Made by a program: the position numbers and the translations under genes. The notes beneath the pieces are model-generated. The model did no database searches, had not been told where the DNA came from, and saw nothing but the letters and a program-made list of their open reading frames with translations. Below are positions 1 through 8,135 of a DNA stretch of 13,456 bases, in pieces (the stretch's first letter is position 1; the number at the start of each line of letters is the position of its first letter). The stretch is from an uncultured bacterium (GTDB taxonomy: Bacteria > Cyanobacteriota > Vampirovibrionia > Gastranaerophilales > Gastranaerophilaceae). The stretch is taken from positions 1 through 13,456 of the forward strand of contig CABQIM010000048.1 of the NCBI GenBank assembly GCA_902464375.1, given 5' to 3'.

Positions 1-47
1 TTATTAATGTATTTATTCTAGCATAAAATTAGGAAATTGGGAAAAGA

Positions 48-63
48 TTATAAAAAATTATAA
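48..63. terminator. Weak A/T hairpin downstream of dnaE
   Basis: Just past the dnaE stop codon, two TTATAA hexamers (48-53 and 58-63) separated by four A could form a 6-bp, A/T-only hairpin. On the dnaE transcript it is followed by a short pyrimidine run (TCTTTTCCC). This is too weak to call a firm intrinsic terminator. Nothing else is visible in 1-66. Confidence 0.2.
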
Positions 64-66
64 GGT

Positions 67-3000
67 TTATACATTCAGCGGTTGATCTAATGAGCGGATT
101 GTAACATCAACTTCATTTGGGAAAAACTGATTCATGTGGGATACCAAATCATTTGTAGAATTTACCCAGAATACAGGTGATGTCAAAATTCTAGCACTAT
201 ATCCATTCACCGGTGGCATTTTAAACATTACAGGGTCGTCACCATGGTGTTTAGCTAGAATATTCTTTATTCCGCATAATTCTTCGTACTTAACATCACG
301 TTTAAGGCTCAACGTAACAATATTTGCATTATCAACTGATTTAACATTATCAATCAAAACGCTAATCTGGTCTTCACCACGATGTTGAACTTTTCCCGTG
401 ATAACAACTTTGTTATCCATTACAAGAATTTCACCATACTCCAACAATCTTTTGTGAAAACAAACACAATCAACTTTACCCGTTAAATCTTCCAACGTTA
501 TAAATCTCAAAAACTTTGACGGGTCTTTTTTAGTCGGAATTTGCCTTGTTGCAGTAATAAGTCCACAAATTGTAACTTCTGTTTCGTCTTTAAGTTCCGC
601 AAGTTCTGCAACTCTATGTGTCATCAAGAATTGCATTTTATCTCTTATTGAAAATAAAGGATGTGAGGTTACATAAAAACCTAAAAATTCTTTTTCAAAA
701 AGTTGAATTTCTTTATCCGTATACTCTGCATCACTTCCAACAAGTTGATACTGTACATTTTCAAATTCATTATCTCCACCTAGTGACGCAAAAAGACTAA
801 CTTGACCCATTGCGCGGTCTTTAGCTTCTTTAGATGTTACATCTAAAATGTGCTCCATATTATCAAATAATTGTTTTCTGCTCTTTTCAATATTAGAAAA
901 AGCTCCTGCTTTAATCAAACCTTCAAGAGATTTTTTGTTAACATATTTTGCATCTACTCGTTTGCAGAAATCAAAAATATTTTTAAAATCACCATTTTCT
1001 TCTCGTTCTTTAATAATAGCCTCTACGACCGGAGCTCCAACCCCTTTAATCGCAGCCATACCAAAACGAATATTCTCACCGTCCGGTGCATATTCTAAAT
1101 ATGATTTATTAATATCCGGTGCGAGAACTTTACTTCCTAACCTTTGAGCTTCTTCTATATAAAGCTGGGTTTGATCTTTATTATCAGCAACACTTGATAG
1201 TAATGCTGAAAAATACTCTACAGGATAGTGCGTCTTTAAATATGCAGTTTGGTACGCAACAAATGCGTACGCTGCAGAGTGCGACCTGTTGAAACAGTAT
1301 GAAGCAAACGCAAGAATTTGGTTGAAGAGTTTTTCTGCATCCTCTTTTTTCATATCGTGCTTCGCAGAAGCTTCAATGAATTTACCTCGCTGTTCTTCCA
1401 TCGTTTTAAGGTCTTTTTTACCCATCATACGACGTACTTGGTCCGCTTGACCAAGAGAATAATCAGCAAGTACTTGGAACACCTGCATGATTTGTTCCTG
1501 ATAAACAATAGTTCCGTATGTATCTTTTAGTACCGGTTCTAGCAATGGATGAGCGTATGTAATTGCCTGTTTACCATGTTTTCTGGCAACGAAATCATCA
1601 ACCATGCCGGAACCCAACGGACCCGGACGGAACAAAGCAACTAAAGCGCCTAAATCTTCGAATACGTCCGGTTTAAGACGTTTTACAAGGTTCATCATAC
1701 CTTGAGATTCTAGCTGGAACACACCAATTGTTTCACCACGTACAAGCATGTCATAAGTCGGCTTATCATCAAGCGGAATATGGTTAATATCGACATCAAT
1801 ACCACGATATTTCTTAACCATCTTACAAGTTTTTGTAATCATGGTTAAGTTTCGTAAGCCTAAAAAGTCCATCTTTAATAGGTCAAGAACCTCTGTTGCT
1901 TCGTGTTTAGGATAACCTGTTTGTACAATACCATCTTTTGAAGGTTGAACAGGCAAAATTGTATCCAAAGGTGCGTGAGAGATAATAACCCCCGCTGCGT
2001 GAGTACCGGTACCACACTTCAAACCTTCAATGGCAACCGCCATATCAACCCAACGTTTGAAACTGATTGTTTTTCCACTTTCCGGATTCATTATCTGGTA
2101 ATCTTCATCATAAAGTTTCTTAAAATCAGATTCTCCATCAGCGGCAATAATATCTCTCAACCATTCAGCTTTTGGATTGCTAGCTCTTGCAACATCTAAA
2201 GCAGGCTCAATTAGTCCTGTTATTCTGTTACTTTCAGCAAACGGTACTTGCAGAACACGTCCAACACCTTTGAACGCAGCTTTTGGCGCATAAGTTGAAA
2301 AAGTAATAATCTGACAAACTTTATCTTCGCCATATTTTTGCGTTACATAATCAATTACATCGCCACGTTTTTCAATACAAAAGTCGATATCAATATCGGG
2401 CATTGTGAAACGTTCCGGATTTAAAAATCTTTCGAACAACAGCTTGTGATAAATCGGGTCAATATCAGTAATTTCTAAAGCATACGCAACAACAGAACCT
2501 GCAGCTGAACCACGACCCGGTCCGACCGGAATATCATGAGTTTTTGCAAAATGGATAAAATCCCAAGTAATCATAAAATATGCAGGGAAACCCATATGGT
2601 TTATTACACCAAGTTCATATTTTGCACGTTCAATAATATTTTGAGGTGGTGGATCACCGTAACGTTTTTTTAATCCTTCAAAAACTACGTGTTCCAGATA
2701 ATTTTCAATACCTTGAATATATTTTGCTTCTTCTAAAACATCAGCTGTATTTTCGGTTTTGTTTTTTTTCTTCAAACGTTCAATGATTTTAGGGTCAACA
2801 TCATCAGACGTAAACACGAATTCTTCCGGCACATCATAATGAGGTAGCGGAGCATTATGAAGTTCTATTTCTACATCACACTTGTTTGCAATTTCTTCCG
2901 TATTAACACAACATTCTTCAAAAGTTGTGTCATCCATCCAAGAAAATGCCTGACGCATCTCATCTTTTGACTTTACGTAAAATTCATTATTAGGAAAATG

Positions 3001-3702
3001 AAAGCGCTTTTCATCATCTTTATTAGCATTAGTTTGCAAGCATAATAAAGTATCCTGAGCATCAGCATCTTCTTTTCTCAAATAATGTGAGTCATTTGTA
3101 ATTATCATTTTTATGCCGAGCTCTTTGGCAATTTTCATTAAATCTGGATTTGTACGTTTTTGTTCATCCATATTGTGGTCTTGGAGCTCAATATAATAGT
3201 CATCTCCAAACAAATCCTGATAACGTTTTGCGACTTCTTTTGCTTGTTCGTATTCATTTTTTAGCAAGTGTTGAAGGACTTCACCACCTAAGCAAGCTGA
3301 TGCACAAATCAAACCTTCGTGGTATTCCTTCAATAGTTCAAAATTGATACGCGGTTTATAATAAAAACCTTCACACCACGCAGTGGAAACAAGTTTAATT
3401 AAATTTTTATATCCTTTATTATCTTTAGCAATCAAAATCAAGTGGTACAAAGGATTGTTATTGCTATCATGTACATGGATATCACCAGTATTCACATAAA
3501 ATTCGCAACCAATAAGCGGATTAATGCCGGCATGTTTTGCTAGTTCATAGAATTCAACGGCAGAATACATAACACCGTGGTCTGTGATAGCAATCGCAGG
3601 AACATCATTCTCTTTGGCATACTTAACCAAGTCGCCAACCCTAATCATCCCATCTAATAATGAATACTCCGAGTGAATATGTAAAGGTATAAAATTTGCC
3701 AT
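67..3702 (-). CDS. dnaE: DNA polymerase III subunit alpha (DnaE1 type)
   Basis: Catalytic subunit of the replicative DNA polymerase, acting in the cytoplasm at the fork with the beta clamp. The 1211-residue product is full length for the family. The N-terminal PHP domain (about 5-210) carries H8/H10, D17, D41-H42, E67, H87, C137 and the pair D204/H206, matching the nine metal ligands of PHP proofreading domains. The polymerase core contains GPGRGSAAGS (394-403), the catalytic aspartates D436 and D438 in PDIDIDF, and the third at D612 in KMDFLGLR. A helix-hairpin-helix lies near 881-897. A clamp-binding-like QVSLF sits at 967-971, and an OB-fold at about 1040-1125. The protein is contiguous: no intein or split. 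The ATG at 3700-3702 gives the conserved N-terminus, but no Shine-Dalgarno sequence precedes it. It is last in the minus-strand block, 76 nt after the small membrane gene. Function is certain. Confidence 0.98.
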   Translation of the reverse strand: MANFIPLHIHSEYSLLDGMIRVGDLVKYAKENDVPAIAITDHGVMYSAVEFYELAKHAGINPLIGCEFYVNTGDIHVHDSNNNPLYHLILIAKDNKGYKNLIKLVSTAWCEGFYYKPRINFELLKEYHEGLICASACLGGEVLQHLLKNEYEQAKEVAKRYQDLFGDDYYIELQDHNMDEQKRTNPDLMKIAKELGIKMIITNDSHYLRKEDADAQDTLLCLQTNANKDDEKRFHFPNNEFYVKSKDEMRQAFSWMDDTTFEECCVNTEEIANKCDVEIELHNAPLPHYDVPEEFVFTSDDVDPKIIERLKKKNKTENTADVLEEAKYIQGIENYLEHVVFEGLKKRYGDPPPQNIIERAKYELGVINHMGFPAYFMITWDFIHFAKTHDIPVGPGRGSAAGSVVAYALEITDIDPIYHKLLFERFLNPERFTMPDIDIDFCIEKRGDVIDYVTQKYGEDKVCQIITFSTYAPKAAFKGVGRVLQVPFAESNRITGLIEPALDVARASNPKAEWLRDIIAADGESDFKKLYDEDYQIMNPESGKTISFKRWVDMAVAIEGLKCGTGTHAAGVIISHAPLDTILPVQPSKDGIVQTGYPKHEATEVLDLLKMDFLGLRNLTMITKTCKMVKKYRGIDVDINHIPLDDKPTYDMLVRGETIGVFQLESQGMMNLVKRLKPDVFEDLGALVALFRPGPLGSGMVDDFVARKHGKQAITYAHPLLEPVLKDTYGTIVYQEQIMQVFQVLADYSLGQADQVRRMMGKKDLKTMEEQRGKFIEASAKHDMKKEDAEKLFNQILAFASYCFNRSHSAAYAFVAYQTAYLKTHYPVEYFSALLSSVADNKDQTQLYIEEAQRLGSKVLAPDINKSYLEYAPDGENIRFGMAAIKGVGAPVVEAIIKEREENGDFKNIFDFCKRVDAKYVNKKSLEGLIKAGAFSNIEKSRKQLFDNMEHILDVTSKEAKDRAMGQVSLFASLGGDNEFENVQYQLVGSDAEYTDKEIQLFEKEFLGFYVTSHPLFSIRDKMQFLMTHRVAELAELKDETEVTICGLITATRQIPTKKDPSKFLRFITLEDLTGKVDCVCFHKRLLEYGEILVMDNKVVITGKVQHRGEDQISVLIDNVKSVDNANIVTLSLKRDVKYEELCGIKNILAKHHGDDPVMFKMPPVNGYSARILTSPVFWVNSTNDLVSHMNQFFPNEVDVTIRSLDQPLNV

Positions 3703-3732
3703 AATTATAATTTATCACATAAAGATATTAAG

Positions 3733-3757
3733 ATTGTAAAAATTTTAGTTGTGTCAA
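3733..3757 (-). promoter_or_regulatory. Possible dnaE promoter elements
   Basis: In the 76-nt gap before dnaE the minus strand carries a perfect TTGACA (complement of 3752-3757). The best nearby -10-like hexamer, TACAAT (complement of 3733-3738), is only 13 nt away, which is too short for a standard sigma70 promoter. Other -10 candidates further downstream are weak. A dedicated dnaE promoter is possible, but read-through from the upstream gene is equally likely. Confidence 0.25.
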
Positions 3758-3778
3758 GATAGGTGATAGATATTACAA

Positions 3779-4201
3779 CTACGAATGATTAGACTTTATT
3801 TCGTCTTTAATCTCGCTAGATTCATCTTTTAATTTTAATTCGTTTTCACGAGCTCTAATCATGGCTTGCAATATTGTATCATCTTGAGCTTGCTTTTTTA
3901 CATCAGCAAAAACTGCTTTCAACTCTTCTTCACTCAAGCCTTGAGGTGATTTCATACAAACAATAAGTTTTTCTCTTCTGAATGTAAAGTAAGAAGCTAC
4001 AAGAATACCCCAAAGCAAGATTCCTTGAACAATTCCAATATGCGGAATACTAGCATTAAAATTAACTGCGAAATTCCACAATTTCATTGCTACAAGCCCA
4101 GGGAATGCAATAAATCCAGCTGCCAAGCAACATCCGATTAAAGCAACCATCATGATGCCTCTAAATCCCTTTATCTGTATTACATTCAAATTCTTTTTCA
4201 T
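3779..4201 (-). CDS. Small two-helix membrane protein, unknown function
   Basis: I do not recognise this 140-residue protein. It has a short basic N-terminus, then two hydrophobic segments at about 15-38 and 55-74. The second is followed by FRREK, suggesting a cytoplasmic boundary. A charged, helix-prone tail (about 88-135, rich in E, K and D) probably lies in the cytoplasm. Two adjacent cysteines (C24, C25) lie inside the first helix. With no lipobox at the very N-terminus, this is not an obvious lipoprotein. Translation is well supported: an ATGAGG ribosome site (complement of 4207-4212) sits 5 nt before the ATG. It starts 21 nt after the ligA stop, so co-transcription with ligA is likely. 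Nothing links it functionally to replication other than position between ligA and dnaE. Confidence 0.85.
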   Translation of the reverse strand: MKKNLNVIQIKGFRGIMMVALIGCCLAAGFIAFPGLVAMKLWNFAVNFNASIPHIGIVQGILLWGILVASYFTFRREKLIVCMKSPQGLSEEELKAVFADVKKQAQDDTILQAMIRARENELKLKDESSEIKDEIKSNHS

Positions 4202-4222
4202 ATTAACCTCATCAATGAAGCG

Positions 4223-6205
4223 TTACTTTTCGTTAATCATTTTCAAAAATTCATCTTCATTCAATATTATAACACCTAAATTTTGAGCTTTGTCTAATTT
4301 TGAACCGGCATTTTCTCCAGCTACGACAAAAGATGTCTTTTTGGAAACTGAAGAAGAAGTTTTCCCACCCATTTGTTTAATCTTTTCACCGGCTTCATCT
4401 CTTGTCATAGAGCTAAGTGTACCGGTTAGTACAAAGATTTTTCCGGCTAGCTCATCTGTTTTAAGTACAGCTGCATTCGCCTCAAAATTAAGTCCATATC
4501 TTTCAAACTCTTTTACCATTTCTAAATTATGATTATTGTGAAAATAAGCATAAACACTTTGCGCGATTTTCTCTCCGACACCTTCTATATTAGCCAAATC
4601 TTCAACCGAAGCATTTTCTAAAGCATCTATTGTTGGAAATTCACCAACAATCAGTTCTGCTGTTTCTTTACCGACATGTCTTATTGAAAGAGCAGTGATG
4701 AACCTTGCAAATGTTCTGTTTTTGCTTTCTTGAATAGCATCATACATATTTTGAGCAGATTTTTCTTTTACTAAATCCAATTTCAAAAAATCATCCTTTG
4801 ACAATTTATAAAAATCAAGAGGAGTCTTAACCATGTCTAAATTATATAACTGCTCAATTATTGATGGACCTATGTTATCAATATCCATAGCTTCTTTAGA
4901 AACCCAATACTCTAATTTTGCTTTCACTACAGATGGGCAATTTGGATTAGAACAATACAAATTAACTTCCCCTTCTCTTACTTCCAGGGGAGAATGGCAA
5001 TTCGGACATTCAGTCGGCGGATTATAAACAGGTAAATCAGCATGCTCTGCGCTATCAACATATTTAATAACTTTTGGAATAATTTCAGCGGCTTTTTTTA
5101 TAAGAACTCTATCACCGATTCTAACATCAAGCCTTTTAATTTCATCAAAATTATGCAAACTTGCTCTTGATACCACACTTCCTGCAAGTAAAACAGGTTC
5201 TAAAACAGCAACCGGAGTAACAGCACCGGTTTTACCAACACCTAATTCAATCCCTCTTAGTTCTGTAGAAATTTCTTCCGGCGGAAACTTAAAAGCAGTT
5301 GCCCATTTTGGTGCTCTTGCTGTAAATCCCATTTCTCTTTGACAAGCAAGAGAATTAACTTTTATAACAACACCGTCCGTAGCATAATCTAAGTCAAAAC
5401 GCTTAGTTTCCCATTCTTTACAAAAATCTATTGCTCCTTGAATATCTTTTACCAACCTAATATTAGGATTAGTTTTAAATCCAAGTTTTTTAATATACAG
5501 TATGCTATCCCAGTGTGTTTCAGGTTCGATTTCAGCTCTTTCAATTATTGCAGTATAAGTAAACATTGATAAATCACGTTTTGCCGTAATTGTACTATCA
5601 AGTTGTCTTAAAGAACCTGCTGCGGCATTTCTTGGATTAGCAAACGGTTTTTCACCATTCTTAAGATTTTCTTCATTAAGCTTTTCAAACGAAGTCTTTG
5701 GCATATAAATTTCACCCCTAACTTCTACATCTGTATCCTCAAATAACTTAAGAGGAATAGCCTTTATTGTTTTCAAATTTTGGGTGATTTCTTCTCCAAT
5801 AATACCGTTACCACGCGTCGCACCTTTTACAAAATAACCATTCTTATAAGCAAGAGCAATGGCAAGGCCATCTATTTTTAATTCGCAAACTAATTCTTGT
5901 TCAAAACCACATTCTTTGGTAACTCTATCATACCATTTTTTTAATTCTTCATAATTATACGTGTTATCAAGACTATAAAGCCTATATTTATGTTTAACTT
6001 CGTCAAAACCTGCACTAATTCCACCAACTCGTTGAGTAGGACTATCAGGAGTAATCAATTCCGGATTTTGTTCTTCCAAACTTTTTAATTCAGAATATAA
6101 TTTATCATATTCGAAATCACTAACAAGCGGATTATCAAGAACATAATAGTTATATCCGAGTTTATTCAGTTCATCTCTAAGAAATTTAATTCTCTCTACA
6201 GCCAT
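4223..6205 (-). CDS. ligA: NAD+-dependent DNA ligase LigA
   Basis: Seals 3'-OH/5'-phosphate nicks using NAD+, in Okazaki fragment joining and repair. The 660-residue protein has the complete family layout. The Ia domain carries the NAD-binding YYVLDNP motif (20-26). The adenylation domain has the KxDG nucleophile K110 (ELKIDG), TRGNG (130-134) and the DGVVIKV motif (277-283). An OB-fold follows, then a four-cysteine zinc finger (C400, C403, C418, C423). The helix-hairpin-helix region includes SIRHVG (507-512) and EGVGEKIA (541-548), and a C-terminal BRCT domain spans about 585-660. TRGNG has N where TRGDG is more usual, a conservative change. The start is firm: AAGGAG (complement of 6211-6216) lies 5 nt before the ATG. 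The first 20 nt overlap the end of the ictB-like gene in another frame, suggesting translational coupling. Confidence 0.98.
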   Translation of the reverse strand: MAVERIKFLRDELNKLGYNYYVLDNPLVSDFEYDKLYSELKSLEEQNPELITPDSPTQRVGGISAGFDEVKHKYRLYSLDNTYNYEELKKWYDRVTKECGFEQELVCELKIDGLAIALAYKNGYFVKGATRGNGIIGEEITQNLKTIKAIPLKLFEDTDVEVRGEIYMPKTSFEKLNEENLKNGEKPFANPRNAAAGSLRQLDSTITAKRDLSMFTYTAIIERAEIEPETHWDSILYIKKLGFKTNPNIRLVKDIQGAIDFCKEWETKRFDLDYATDGVVIKVNSLACQREMGFTARAPKWATAFKFPPEEISTELRGIELGVGKTGAVTPVAVLEPVLLAGSVVSRASLHNFDEIKRLDVRIGDRVLIKKAAEIIPKVIKYVDSAEHADLPVYNPPTECPNCHSPLEVREGEVNLYCSNPNCPSVVKAKLEYWVSKEAMDIDNIGPSIIEQLYNLDMVKTPLDFYKLSKDDFLKLDLVKEKSAQNMYDAIQESKNRTFARFITALSIRHVGKETAELIVGEFPTIDALENASVEDLANIEGVGEKIAQSVYAYFHNNHNLEMVKEFERYGLNFEANAAVLKTDELAGKIFVLTGTLSSMTRDEAGEKIKQMGGKTSSSVSKKTSFVVAGENAGSKLDKAQNLGVIILNEDEFLKMINEK

Positions 6206-7451
6206 AAAAGCTCCTTATTACAGCAACCATAATCCAGAATGTGAATTGTATTTGCGGACGGAAAAATACAGTATCTACAAATCCGTGCAACAGAATTCCG
6301 ACAATTGATACAAGTGCTGCTAAAACATATTTGTTTTTCAAATTAGTTAGCGCATACTTAATAATACAACCTATAAAACCTAAGAACGCAAGTAGAGCAA
6401 ATATACCACTTTCTACAGCTGTTTCCAAATAAATATTATAAGCACTCAAGGCATCAAATCCGGTTTTCATATATAAACCATAAATTTCTCTGAAATTTTG
6501 ATTTCCGACACCTATTCCCAACAGCCAATTATCTTTGAACATATCAATACAAGAATTGTATACATTAAATCTAAATGAATTTGAGCTATCAGAACGCATC
6601 GCAAAGATAGAAAAAATTCTTGCTCTCAATGCTGACACAGACATAATAAAACAAAATACCAATGCTGAAAAAGCAGCTACTATAGTTGCAAACATTTTTT
6701 TGAATTTTGGTTCTAAAAATTTGTATAAAAATGCAACCAACAATAGCATTTGGAAGAAAAATCCGATATAAGAACCTCTACATCCTGTTAGCACTAATGC
6801 TACAGCAGCTAAAGCAGCAATAGGAAGTCCCCACTTTTTAGGTAAAGTAATTAGCGCCGGAATACACGCTAACATATATCCGCCAAAAAGATTTGGGTTA
6901 TAAGGCTTAAGTGTTCCATAAACCCTTGTCATTACTTCTTCCGGATTAAGTCTTGAAGTATCTTGCCAACCTGAGATTTCATCTACAGATGCAAAATTTT
7001 GCAAAAAAGCTACAACAGTTTCAAAAGCTACAGCTAAAGCGTACGCAAAAAATACATATTTTATTTTGTCTTTATTATCTTTGAAAAAATGGATTAAAGA
7101 TACATAAAACCCCAGATAGGTAAGTGTCTTAAAAAAGCCTTTCAAACTTAAATACAACAAAGATGAACCGGCTACACTAATAATAACAAATATAAAATAT
7201 ATTAATAATAGCTTATCAGCCCAAGTTAACTCAAATTTTTCACCTTGTTTTGTTAACAATTTTACAACTGTTAAAATTATTGCAAAAATTGCAAAATATC
7301 CAATATAATCAGATGGTGCAATTGTTGATGATAAAATTACAAGCAAAATATTTACAAATATCAACCAATCAATTTTCTGTAAGAAAAAACTCTTATTATA
7401 AATCGGACATAGTTTATCTTGAAAAAACGTTAATACATTATTTAAAAACAT
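6186..7451 (-). CDS. IctB-like O-antigen ligase superfamily (Wzy_C) membrane protein
   Basis: Polytopic inner-membrane protein of 421 residues with roughly ten or more hydrophobic segments. The pattern is that of the Wzy_C/O-antigen ligase superfamily and specifically the cyanobacterial IctB group. It has TRVYGTL followed by NPNLFGGY (175-192), TGCRG with R225 (222-226), DSSNSFRFNVY (288-298), WLLGIGVGN (309-317), FDALSAYNIYLE (332-343) and LLHGFVDTVFFRPQIQ (387-402). IctB was first described as a bicarbonate transporter, but the superfamily mostly contains polysaccharide ligases and polymerases that use lipid-linked glycans. R225 and H389 could correspond to the essential Arg and His of WaaL-type ligases. 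No convincing ribosome site precedes the ATG: a GAGG is 14 nt away, inside a palindromic repeat. Its 3' end overlaps ligA by 20 nt. The likely role is envelope glycan assembly; substrate unknown. Confidence 0.88.
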   Translation of the reverse strand: MFLNNVLTFFQDKLCPIYNKSFFLQKIDWLIFVNILLVILSSTIAPSDYIGYFAIFAIILTVVKLLTKQGEKFELTWADKLLLIYFIFVIISVAGSSLLYLSLKGFFKTLTYLGFYVSLIHFFKDNKDKIKYVFFAYALAVAFETVVAFLQNFASVDEISGWQDTSRLNPEEVMTRVYGTLKPYNPNLFGGYMLACIPALITLPKKWGLPIAALAAVALVLTGCRGSYIGFFFQMLLLVAFLYKFLEPKFKKMFATIVAAFSALVFCFIMSVSALRARIFSIFAMRSDSSNSFRFNVYNSCIDMFKDNWLLGIGVGNQNFREIYGLYMKTGFDALSAYNIYLETAVESGIFALLAFLGFIGCIIKYALTNLKNKYVLAALVSIVGILLHGFVDTVFFRPQIQFTFWIMVAVIRSFYGCREN

Positions 7452-7463
7452 TATTTATATATA

Positions 7464-7499
7464 CCCCTCACCCTAACCCTCTCCCAAAAGGGGCGAGGG
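7464..7499. repeat. GC-rich palindromic intergenic repeat (PHPNPLP type)
   Basis: A GC-rich island in an otherwise A/T-rich intergenic gap. It has two similar half-units, CCCTCACCC (7465-7473) and CCCTCTCCC (7477-7485), then a complementary arm GGGGCGAGGG (7490-7499). The second half-unit pairs with the arm as a 9-bp stem with one mismatch and a 5-nt loop. The first half-unit could pair alternatively, also with one mismatch. The consensus resembles a dispersed palindromic repeat seen between genes in many bacteria, whose spurious translation reads PHPNPLP. That translation appears here on the plus strand. No U-run follows on either strand, so it is not an ordinary intrinsic terminator. Confidence 0.75.
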
Positions 7500-7531
7500 A
7501 ACGTGCGAAATCTTACTTATCTACTATTTTT

Positions 7532-7562
7532 AGAGTGGATAAAGTGTATACACATCCACCCT
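7532..7562. repeat. Inverted repeat with internal palindrome downstream of the DUF4330 gene
   Basis: Arms AGAGTGGAT (7532-7540) and ATCCACCCT (7554-7562) are complementary at eight of nine positions. They flank AAA and the perfect 10-bp palindrome GTGTATACAC (7544-7553). As RNA this could fold into a bulged hairpin about 9 nt past the DUF4330 stop. There is no U-tract after it, so transcript-end stabilisation, a protein site or part of the neighbouring repeat element are all possible. Confidence 0.6.
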
Positions 7563-7570
7563 TTAGAATA

Positions 7571-8119
7571 CTAACCAACTTGATTATTAGATCCATCGTC
7601 TTCTACATCAGTCTTTGTAGTTACACGTACATCTGATATAGTACCGTTGAATTTATAATTATTACCTTCTAATGTTACAGGAAGTCCCATTTTAATTTTA
7701 TTTCCGCCTACTACTGCACCATCTTTTGTAATTTTAGCAGTATCTGTAATTGTTACTACAGCATCAAAAATTGCAGGTTGAGCAGGATCTTTTACCAAAA
7801 CATATGCATCTTTTGCTTTAGAAGAAGCTACTGCTGTCTGTCTTGCTTCTGATGATACATTTAATACATTAAGTTCTGTATAAGGAACATTACGAATAGT
7901 AATAAAAGTTTTATCATCCGGTTTTATAGGAAATTCTTCACCTGTTACAGTAACACCTCTTAAAAATACTTGGAATGTTATTGGGGAAGTTGCTTCAATT
8001 TGTTTATCTGCAGTTTGTCTAAAATGTTTTGTTGTTGCAACACCAATTATTAAAGCTGCAATTACACCAAGAACAATTATAATATCAACCAAATTAAATT
8101 TACCTAACAAATTCTTCAT
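7571..8119 (-). CDS. DUF4330 domain-containing membrane-anchored protein
   Basis: This 182-residue protein fits DUF4330, a family of unknown function found mainly in cyanobacteria. It opens with a short N-terminus and FNLVDIIIV, then one hydrophobic segment (about 10-28), followed by a soluble domain of mostly predicted beta strands (about 45-172) and an acidic tail ending at residue 182. The segment probably anchors the domain on the outer face of the cytoplasmic membrane, since basic residues are few and flank both sides weakly. The start is supported by tandem AGGAG sites (complement of 8128-8132 and 8133-8137), the nearer 8 nt from the ATG. The second site overlaps the stop of the upstream kinase gene, 16-17 nt away, so the two are almost surely co-translated. 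The partnership with a sugar kinase hints at an envelope role, which is inference only. Confidence 0.85.
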   Translation of the reverse strand: MKNLLGKFNLVDIIIVLGVIAALIIGVATTKHFRQTADKQIEATSPITFQVFLRGVTVTGEEFPIKPDDKTFITIRNVPYTELNVLNVSSEARQTAVASSKAKDAYVLVKDPAQPAIFDAVVTITDTAKITKDGAVVGGNKIKMGLPVTLEGNNYKFNGTISDVRVTTKTDVEDDGSNNQVG

Positions 8120-8135
8120 TTATTATTCTCCTCTC

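Noticed and set aside
134..1147. Several plus-strand open frames within dnaE
   Set aside because: All are shadows of dnaE, which is full length and carries every expected motif on the minus strand.
7250..7636. A 128-codon plus-strand open frame
   Set aside because: It spans the ends of two opposite-strand genes and the palindromic repeat, and its PHPNPLPKGARE segment is the usual spurious translation of that repeat.
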